In this document: positions 24,497 through 30,685 of the stretch, piece by piece
How the letters are laid out: each line of letters opens with the position of its first letter
How positions within the stretch are numbered: position 1 is the first letter of the stretch
Source of the DNA: Candidatus Formimonas warabiya
GTDB taxonomy: Bacteria; Bacillota; Dehalobacteriia; Dehalobacteriales; Dehalobacteriaceae
Direction of reading: 5' to 3'
DNA length: 64,000 bases
Assembly: GCF_002777255.1 (NCBI RefSeq)
Contig: NZ_CP017634.1
Span: 4,476,903-4,540,902, forward strand
Program-made: the position numbers and the translations under genes
Notes under the pieces: generated by a model
The model's input: only the letters and a program-made list of their open reading frames with translations
Database searches by the model: none
What the model was told of the DNA's origin: nothing

Positions 24497-24709
24497 CTAA
24501 AATATTTCCGGTACGTCAATTGGTTCCGGCTGGGGACGGCATACACCGCAAAAAAGAGCATTGGAGACGACGATGGCTTTGGGTGTCTGTTTTTCTCCGG
24601 GATAAACAGTTACAATAGAAGGCATTTCTGAGGCGTGTTCCTTGCATATGGCGCGGCCGCAAAATTTACAAATTCCGTGGGCCGGTTTGTCACATTTCCA
24701 ACACTGCAC
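24497..24709 (-). CDS. small zinc-finger protein (B-box/AN1-like)
   Basis: 70 residues from GTG with GGAAG upstream. MQCWKCDKPAHGICKFCGRA then ICKEHA gives CxxC, CxxC and CxxH ligands, with a further CGVC near residue 55. This resembles B-box-like zinc binding domains in small bacterial proteins of unknown function. It is last in the minus-strand group that contains the RiPP genes, 100 bases after the radical SAM gene, and may or may not be part of that system. Confidence 0.6.
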   Translation of the reverse strand: MQCWKCDKPAHGICKFCGRAICKEHASEMPSIVTVYPGEKQTPKAIVVSNALFCGVCRPQPEPIDVPEIF

Positions 24710-24810
24710 GTTTCATCTTCCTTTCTGAATCTTACCCTGCAAGTATTCTAGGATCATTGTCTGTGCAAAAGCACTTCCATTACGAAGGGGTTTGTACGAC
24801 TATGCTGCTG

Positions 24811-26724
24811 TCATCCACACAGCATTTGGACCAGCTTTGAGGTGCCATACTCAGCCAGAATTTCCCCATCGTTAGCAAGGCTGAGATAACGCTCCCCCTC
24901 ACTGATCATAAAGCCAAGTTCTTTAAGCTGTTCAAGACAATCCGACAAAACAGCATCACCAGGATAGTCTGAACCCATTTTTTCCTTTGTCTTTTGAGCA
25001 ATATCCGAAAACCGAAGATCACTGTCGCAGGCTGTCATGGATAACATCTGTAATACATCCAGTTGGGTGCGGGCTTCCCTGCGGATGGGCCGGGTATCGT
25101 AAATGATTCCCCTTCCATTTGTTTGCCGCTCTATAAAAAGTAAGGGCGGTTCTTTTCTTTTCCAATACTCCTTCCAATTCTCCAACTCCTTCTTTACCCC
25201 ATCCAGATATCCCGGTGCCGGTATGATGTTTTCATCCACCTGATAATCGAACCGGTAAGCCAATTTGTCCAAATCTTCCTGCTTAAAAGGATAGATAAAC
25301 CTATACGCTTCACATGCGGTAACTTTTTTGATGCCCCATTTATCCCGGTCATTAAATAAAGGGCTGAAACGCTGCAGGAGTATCGGAGTAATAGCTTCAG
25401 GGGGCTGAAAGTGGGTGATGAGCGGGACTAATGCGGCCATCCGTTTATAGCTTTCGGTATCTTCGCCCGGGAAGCTGTGCAGAAAGTTCCACCCCGGCTG
25501 AACGCCATATTCCCTTGCCCACTTCAGCAATCTTACCGTCTGAAGCATCATTGTTCCCTTTTTCATAAACTTAAGCATCGCTGTATCCAGACTCTCAATG
25601 CCCGGCTGCCAATATCTTGTGCCTGCTCTTTTTAGAGTCAGTATCTGCTTCCGGCTCAGGTTGGATTTCGTTTCCACAAATAAGCCCTTCAATTTGTTTT
25701 CTTGTTTACCCAGTGCGGGCAATAAGCTATTAAAAAACCCGGGAGGAATATTGTTGTCGATTAGCCTTAAATCGAAGGTACCATGACGGGAAACGGCATG
25801 ATTTATTTCCTGCAACGCCCTCTGGGGGCTTTTACACCTGTATTCCACAGACTGGCGGTTTAGGCCGCAGAAAGTACACTGGGACTTGGCACCCCACCAG
25901 CAGCCCCGGGAGAATTCAAGAGAAACCGGCACCCTACCAACCAGGTCGGGAGCCTGTTCCCTTACCGCCATAAAGTAATCATCCAAGTCCGGATAAGGGA
26001 GGGCCTCCATATCCCTCACGCAGCCTGATCCCTGGTATATCAAGCGACCCTTTTGACAGGACGCCATACCTTCGATGCCCTCAGTGGTTTCCCCCTTTTC
26101 CCATGCCTTGATCGCCCGGGGAAAAGATATGTCCGCATCTCCGCTGAAAACCCAGTCCACAAAGGGAAACAAAGACAAAATAGCCGTGCCCATTTCTCCT
26201 TCGCAATTGGCGCCTCCAAAGGCAATGATTTTTTCCGGCCAAAAATGTTTGATGCGCTTGGCTAGGGCCAGGGAAGCGACCTGCTGACTGAAAACCGAGG
26301 TAAAGCCAATGATATCATAATTTCCCCAATCAACTGAATCTAGGCAGGCATCTGAAAACAAGCCGGCCCCCTTACGCAGGTCGGCTAAATGATCCATTAA
26401 TGTTGGAAGTTGACCGGTACGCTGGCTGGCTGCCAAAAAAGAGCGAATTCCTTCCGTACCGCCCCGCTTGCTCTGGGCCCATTCCGCACCAAAAAGCTCC
26501 TTTCCGAAGACCCATTCCCCGGAAAACCAATATTCAGAGATTTCATCATATACTGCGGGGTCAGCAACATATTTACGATAGGAAATATTGAAGTATCGAA
26601 CATCACAGGAGATGCTGTTTTCTGACAGGGCAGCCTTTAATACGCTAAGTCCCATAGAGGGAAACCTGGCACTGGCAAAAGGCATATTGATCAGAAGTAC
26701 TTGGGTTATTATGCTCACTCGCAA
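24811..26724 (-). CDS. B12-binding-type radical SAM enzyme, RiPP maturation protein 1 family
   Basis: 637 residues. N-terminal VLLINMPFASARFPSMGLSV matches the opening of the RiPP maturation radical SAM protein 1 family (TIGR03975) and begins a B12-binding-like domain (about 10-200). The cluster motif is CWWGAKSQCTFC near residue 274-285, the C-x7-C-x2-C spacing of that family rather than CxxxCxxC. Three start codons are possible (TTG 26724, GTG 26718, ATG 26685) and none has a clear RBS. The gene follows the 65-residue precursor by 150 bases. Known members modify RiPP precursors with Nif11/NHLP-type leaders; the reaction here (methylation or another C-centred change) is not known. Confidence 0.8.
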   Translation of the reverse strand: MRVSIITQVLLINMPFASARFPSMGLSVLKAALSENSISCDVRYFNISYRKYVADPAVYDEISEYWFSGEWVFGKELFGAEWAQSKRGGTEGIRSFLAASQRTGQLPTLMDHLADLRKGAGLFSDACLDSVDWGNYDIIGFTSVFSQQVASLALAKRIKHFWPEKIIAFGGANCEGEMGTAILSLFPFVDWVFSGDADISFPRAIKAWEKGETTEGIEGMASCQKGRLIYQGSGCVRDMEALPYPDLDDYFMAVREQAPDLVGRVPVSLEFSRGCWWGAKSQCTFCGLNRQSVEYRCKSPQRALQEINHAVSRHGTFDLRLIDNNIPPGFFNSLLPALGKQENKLKGLFVETKSNLSRKQILTLKRAGTRYWQPGIESLDTAMLKFMKKGTMMLQTVRLLKWAREYGVQPGWNFLHSFPGEDTESYKRMAALVPLITHFQPPEAITPILLQRFSPLFNDRDKWGIKKVTACEAYRFIYPFKQEDLDKLAYRFDYQVDENIIPAPGYLDGVKKELENWKEYWKRKEPPLLFIERQTNGRGIIYDTRPIRREARTQLDVLQMLSMTACDSDLRFSDIAQKTKEKMGSDYPGDAVLSDCLEQLKELGFMISEGERYLSLANDGEILAEYGTSKLVQMLCG

Positions 26725-26876
26725 TACAATAGATTAAGATGGCTGTAAAACGGCTGTAAGGCTTTTCCGGCAGTTGGAAAGCTTCCTCTAAGCTGCCCCT
26801 TGAAAAAGATTTGAGCAGCCAAGCTATCGGTGTTAAAATATCCTGGCTGCCACAAAAACACGGACCTAACCAATTG

Positions 26877-27074
26877 TTATAGGGTGATAACAGAAATCTT
26901 AGATTCTCTTTCTCCTGCCTCTTCACCAAAGTTCAGGTTCTGTGCCTCGTCTGCAGACAGGGTGATGCCGATGGAAGCAGCAGCCTTCACCGGATCCTTT
27001 TCCAATTCAACGCGGAAAGCGTCATCCTCAAGGGACTTGATGGCGAGCTTTTTCAGTTCATCTTTGGACGCCAT
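26877..27074 (-). CDS. RiPP precursor peptide with Nif11/NHLP-like leader
   Basis: 65 residues with a strong AAAGGAGGTGA before the ATG. The leader reads MASKDELKKLAIKSLEDDAF then RVELEKDPVKAAASIGITLS: the DxxFRxxLxxDPxxAxxxxGIxLS pattern is that of Nif11/NHLP leaders (proteusin-type RiPPs). The final 20 residues (FGEEAGERESKISVITL) would be the core. It has no Cys and no Gly-Gly cleavage site, so lanthionine or thiazole chemistry from Cys is excluded. It lies between two radical SAM enzymes, upstream of which is a PqqD-M50 peptidase gene. Confidence 0.75.
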   Translation of the reverse strand: MASKDELKKLAIKSLEDDAFRVELEKDPVKAAASIGITLSADEAQNLNFGEEAGERESKISVITL

Positions 27075-27152
27075 TCTTTTTCACCTCCTTTATCGGCTAT
27101 TAAATATAGGGAAAGATAGCGACCAGCTGGAGATCACCTTAACACCGCCAGG

Positions 27153-28163
27153 CTACTCGAAGATGGTTCGAATCTCTTCCCCCAACAAATTGCCAAACAT
27201 TTTTTTCACCCGCTCCTTACGCCAGACCTGGGCAGCCAGAGGCTCAACTTTTTCAAAGGCAGGGTGGGTGAGAACCATCCGGCATAAGTCACAATAGCTC
27301 ACATACCCTTCCCGGGGCAGTTGATGACCGGCTTGCTCATAATAGGGGACGAAAAAAGATGGCCCCTTTTCTCTGAGCATATGCATGAGGGAACCGTGTC
27401 TCATTTTTTCAAAAAGTGCCCGCAGGCCTTCCTTTTTGGCGTTTCCCATGACCAGGCGATGAGTCCAGCACGCCCCGCAACAAGGGAAGGTGGTCCCATC
27501 AGGAAGCACAGCCAGCATGAGGCCGGTGGGACAAGGCTGGCCGGGAATACCGCTCTCATAAAACAAATCGCCGGGAGAAAGCATCGTTGAGGCGCTTCCC
27601 TCCGGATAACAGGGTATTTCCTGAACGACCACCGACCGGTTCAGCAGCAGGTCGCCCAAATCCGCCAGCACGTCCGGCAGGCGGCGGGTTTTTTTGGTGA
27701 CGACACATTTGATTTGATAGCTTAAACCTGTTTCACAGCAGGCTTGTATGGCCTTCCGGACGGTGGAAATTGGAATATGCTCCTGATGAAAATCATCAAA
27801 GCTGAAGCAGAGGGAACTGAGACCTGCTTCCTTAAGCTCACCGGCCAAGCGCCGGGCGCTTTCAAAGTCTTTGCCCCAGAAGCCATTGGACATGCTGCCG
27901 ATTTCCCGCGCCCCCTTTTGCCGGGCATAACGGATAACCTCCAATATTTCCGGGTAGCGGAGGAGCGGCTCTCCTCCGGAAAAGCGCACAAAAAAACCCA
28001 TCTTTTCTGCAGCAGAGATCTCCGCCATTTGATTCACGTAACTAATGGCATCCTTTAATGGCATATCCTTTCCTGACTTCATCAGATCCTTATGGCCAAG
28101 TAAGCAATGCCGGCAAGGGATATTGCATTTCTCAGTAACCAGTAATGTAAGACTGATATTCAT
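27153..28163 (-). CDS. radical SAM/SPASM-type peptide-modifying enzyme
   Basis: 336 residues. CNIPCRHC at residues 13-20 is the canonical CxxxCxxC cluster, FVRFSGGEPLLRYPEI carries the SAM-binding GGEP, and the C-terminal half has cysteines at PCPTG, CCGAC and YCDLC that fit an auxiliary SPASM/twitch cluster. RBS AAAGGAGC is six bases before the ATG. The gene is 78 bases upstream of the precursor gene and 16 bases downstream of the PqqD-M50 gene. It probably modifies the precursor, with the PqqD domain of its neighbour as leader-binding partner. Type of modification not predictable. Confidence 0.82.
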   Translation of the reverse strand: MNISLTLLVTEKCNIPCRHCLLGHKDLMKSGKDMPLKDAISYVNQMAEISAAEKMGFFVRFSGGEPLLRYPEILEVIRYARQKGAREIGSMSNGFWGKDFESARRLAGELKEAGLSSLCFSFDDFHQEHIPISTVRKAIQACCETGLSYQIKCVVTKKTRRLPDVLADLGDLLLNRSVVVQEIPCYPEGSASTMLSPGDLFYESGIPGQPCPTGLMLAVLPDGTTFPCCGACWTHRLVMGNAKKEGLRALFEKMRHGSLMHMLREKGPSFFVPYYEQAGHQLPREGYVSYCDLCRMVLTHPAFEKVEPLAAQVWRKERVKKMFGNLLGEEIRTIFE

Positions 28164-28179
28164 CGGCTGCTCCTTTCAT

Positions 28180-29619
28180 TTAGGAATGTAGATGGTATTC
28201 CACGACTGCTCCCACGTTTACTCCCCTTCGGAGCAACCTAAACTTCCAAATGGCCGTAACCAGGGCAATGGTCACCGAAACAGATAAAATCTCAAGCACC
28301 ATACGAGGATGCAAGATGGCTTCTCTGGCGATGTGCGCAAAAGTATGCTCCCAAAGATGCAGCCCTGCGTAGATCATATACGCTAATCCCAAAACCGCAA
28401 CGGAGCCATAAATCAGGTGCGCATAATCCCATCTCGTCCAGGGTTCCCGTTTGACCAGCTTCAACCACATTTCTTTTTTGACAAAGGCCAGGGACTCCGC
28501 CCGCAGGCGCGGTCGTTCCAGCCAATCCTGGATGATATAATGGCCGTCGGTTTCCACGATGGGAATGAGATTGCACACAAATATCAAGCTGTTGACAAAT
28601 CCCGCATGCATAAAAAGGTTTTCATGGATGCTTTCAGGGATGATCCAAGCCAGGATCAGAAATATGCCGCCGATAACACCATTGGCACAGGGGCCGGCAA
28701 AGGATGCTGCCATCCGGGGTCCCCGATTTTTCATCCAAATATCTGTCGTATCCACATAAGGGAGGGGAGAGCCATACATGACCAGAACGCCGCCCCGGAT
28801 CACCTTTCTTTTGTAATGCTTGACCGTTAACCCATGGGCGTTTTCGTGGATAAAAACGCTCAGATAATAAATGATCATCATGGCGATCACATCATGGGAA
28901 CCAGGCTTGGCAAGGAGAATCATGCTTTCATGTTTGATAAACATGAAATGGGAGCTTAGTCCCAGGTCGACAGCCAGCAGTAAAAAAATCAGGATCAAGA
29001 TGGGTTTGGAGAAAAAAATGAATCCCATTCCCTCATAAAGACGCTTAAAATATGTATCTGCTTTCCCACTGGAAAATCTTGAGTGTGTAATGAAGGTAAT
29101 GGCTTGTTTAAAGCGTGAAGAGGCCCTGTTTTGTTTCAGGTGAGCGCTTACGATTGCATAAACGGGAGCCGGCTTATCAAGCAGGAAGCCCTTTTTTTTG
29201 AGAAGCTCCAAAAAATTGGCGATTACTTTCTGTCCCATCTGACCAAAGGCGGAAATATACTCAATATTTAAGTCCTTGACAGTATTTTTGCCGTCTATGA
29301 GGTTCCATAAGAACAATCCCTCTTCTCCCAGGGAGAGATACTTGTCGTTAAGACAGTTGCGTAGCATATAGGTGGTTTTTCCGGCGCTTGTTTTTAATTG
29401 CGCAATTTCTGTTTCTGTTATTTTCCCGGGCCGGTAAAGAGCCGGATTGGTACGCTGCCGGACCAGCTCCCATACGTTAAAAGCACAGCCTTTCCCGGGT
29501 GAATCATCAGTCTCCCCGGCGCTCAGCTGTCCGTCAGACTGCTCAATATCATCCTGAAGCAGGACTTTAGATTGTAGGTATGTCCAGATGGAACTTGGCT
29601 TGGTATCAACAGACTCCAT
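28180..29619 (-). CDS. PqqD-like domain fused to M50 metallopeptidase
   Basis: 479 residues. Residues about 75-155 (CLNDKYLSLGEEGLFLWNLI, DGKNTVKDLNIEYI) are a PqqD-like RiPP recognition element. Membrane helices start at about 205, and IHENAHGLTVKHY near residue 255 gives the HExxH zinc motif of site-2-protease-like M50 enzymes, followed by the GPCANGVIGG and VETDGHYI regions that carry the third ligand Asp. The fusion resembles peptide-zinc metalloproteases of RiPP clusters such as YydH. RBS GGAGG precedes the ATG. It probably binds the leader and cleaves or exports the modified peptide at the membrane. First gene of the RiPP operon. Confidence 0.82.
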   Translation of the reverse strand: MESVDTKPSSIWTYLQSKVLLQDDIEQSDGQLSAGETDDSPGKGCAFNVWELVRQRTNPALYRPGKITETEIAQLKTSAGKTTYMLRNCLNDKYLSLGEEGLFLWNLIDGKNTVKDLNIEYISAFGQMGQKVIANFLELLKKKGFLLDKPAPVYAIVSAHLKQNRASSRFKQAITFITHSRFSSGKADTYFKRLYEGMGFIFFSKPILILIFLLLAVDLGLSSHFMFIKHESMILLAKPGSHDVIAMMIIYYLSVFIHENAHGLTVKHYKRKVIRGGVLVMYGSPLPYVDTTDIWMKNRGPRMAASFAGPCANGVIGGIFLILAWIIPESIHENLFMHAGFVNSLIFVCNLIPIVETDGHYIIQDWLERPRLRAESLAFVKKEMWLKLVKREPWTRWDYAHLIYGSVAVLGLAYMIYAGLHLWEHTFAHIAREAILHPRMVLEILSVSVTIALVTAIWKFRLLRRGVNVGAVVEYHLHS

Positions 29620-29718
29620 AAATTCCTCCAGATTGAGATAAAAATCCAGCCGCCATTGATGGGCAAATCAGACATATTCTGACGTTTTTAGTCTAACATG
29701 TAATAATATCCAAATAAT

Positions 29719-29736
29719 ACTGTACGAAAGTACAGT
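29719..29736. promoter_or_regulatory. palindrome upstream of the RiPP operon, possible LuxR-type operator
   Basis: ACTGTAC-GAAA-GTACAGT is a perfect 7-bp inverted repeat with a 4-base centre, the size of a LuxR-family binding site. It lies 100 bases upstream of the PqqD-M50 gene and directly behind the LuxR-type regulator gene. Confidence 0.4.
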
Positions 29737-29739
29737 CTT

Positions 29740-29769
29740 TGTAAAAAGAAAACCGGGTTTTCCCGGCTT
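29740..29769 (-). terminator. terminator of the LuxR-type regulator gene
   Basis: On the minus strand CCGGG-AAAA-CCCGG is followed by TTTTCTTTTT. Short but GC-rich stem and a clear T-run, 13 bases after the regulator stop. Confidence 0.65.
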
Positions 29770-29781
29770 CATCCTACAAAA

Positions 29782-29997
29782 CTATTCCGCTAAATCTATT
29801 AAGCCCAACTGGCTGGTATAGGCAATTACCTGGACACGATTTCTCATATGGAGTTTTTTCAGAATTTCCCCCATATGATATTTAACGGTCCGCTCTGTGA
29901 CATAAAGTTTGCCAGCCACTTCTTTATAGGTCTTGCCCTGCGCAACTAAACTCAATATCTCCATCTGCCGTTCAGTCAGGATTTGATTTTCCTCCAT
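29782..29997 (-). CDS. orphan LuxR-type HTH regulator
   Basis: 71 residues from an ATG with AGAGGATAA upstream; an in-frame ATG 84 bases earlier has no site. The whole protein is one LuxR/NarL-type HTH: ILTERQMEILSLVAQGKTYK, EVAGKLYVTERTVKYHMGEI and LKKLHMRNRVQVIAY. It has no receiver or ligand domain, like GerE-type regulators. It precedes the RiPP operon and has its own terminator, so it may control the operon through the palindrome at 29719-29736. Confidence 0.78.
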   Translation of the reverse strand: MEENQILTERQMEILSLVAQGKTYKEVAGKLYVTERTVKYHMGEILKKLHMRNRVQVIAYTSQLGLIDLAE

Positions 29998-30194
29998 TTC
30001 TTTATCCTCTTTCCCCCATGGCTCGATACTCCTCCGGAATGATGAGGTCCCATCATTTAACCCCTTCCGGTTATCTACCATTCATGGGCAAAAATATTTC
30101 AACTAAGTCCTGTTATTTTTATTATAACTTTTCCTACTTAACCACGACTTAACGGGTGGTTAAAAAAAGTAAAATTTTTAAATGTCAGAAAAAA

Positions 30195-30221
30195 ATGTCA
30201 GGGGGACAGGTCCCTTGACAT
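30195..30221. repeat. 27-bp ATGTCA...TGACAT palindromic repeat, copy 4
   Basis: Same sequence as the copy at 23009. It lies 14 bases before the -35 of the BlaI promoter, between divergent transcription units. Confidence 0.8.
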
Positions 30222-30234
30222 AGCAACATAAGTA

Positions 30235-30285
30235 TTGACAATTTTGGATTACATATGTAATATATAAATAGACTTACAAATGTAA
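30235..30285 (+). promoter_or_regulatory. promoter with two BlaI/MecI-type operators
   Basis: TTGACA (30235-30240), 17 bases, TAATAT (30258-30263). ATTACATATGTAAT (30248-30261) covers the spacer and -10, and TTACAAATGTAA (30274-30285) lies just behind; both contain TACAnnTGTA, the binding core of BlaI/MecI repressors. The next gene encodes a BlaI-family repressor, so autoregulation is likely. Confidence 0.88.
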
Positions 30286-30307
30286 TCCAAAGGAAGATGA
30301 TTGTGGC

Positions 30308-30685
30308 ATGAAAACAATTCCCCAAATATCGGAATCCGAGCTGGAAGTGATGAAAATACTCTGGGCCCTTGGGCAGGCAACAAGTGCACAGATTATCGAA
30401 AGACTGACGCAAACGACAGAATGGAAGCCTAAAACGATTCACACCCTGATTACCCGTTTGGGGGCAAAGGGCGCGATCAAGGCGGAAAATACGGGAAGCA
30501 AGGCTTTTATCTATTTTCCCCTGGTCAGTGAGGGTGAGTTTAAGTCTTTTGCCAGCCGTTCTTTTTTAGAAAAGATTTATAATGGCTCCTTGAATCTGAT
30601 GCTGGCTACTTTTATCAAGGAACAAAAGATATCCAAAGAAGAAATAGACGGTCTGAAAAAGTTGCTGGATGAGGAGGAATCATAA
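30308..30685 (+). CDS. BlaI/MecI-family transcriptional repressor
   Basis: 125 residues. PQISESELEVMKILWALGQA is the typical opening, WKPKTIHTLITRLGAKGAIK the recognition helix and wing, and the tail from about 85 is the helical dimerisation part that carries the cleavage region in BlaI/MecI. The last codons overlap the M56 gene (TAATG), so the two are translationally coupled. The protein should repress its own promoter through the operators at 30248-30285 until the M56 partner signals. Confidence 0.88.
   Translation: MKTIPQISESELEVMKILWALGQATSAQIIERLTQTTEWKPKTIHTLITRLGAKGAIKAENTGSKAFIYFPLVSEGEFKSFASRSFLEKIYNGSLNLMLATFIKEQKISKEEIDGLKKLLDEEES

Noticed and set aside
26645..26929. 94-codon minus-strand frame between the RiPP precursor and the B12-type radical SAM gene
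   Set aside because: It begins inside the precursor gene and ends inside the radical SAM gene, has no RBS, and its sequence looks like a shadow frame; it does not resemble a second precursor.
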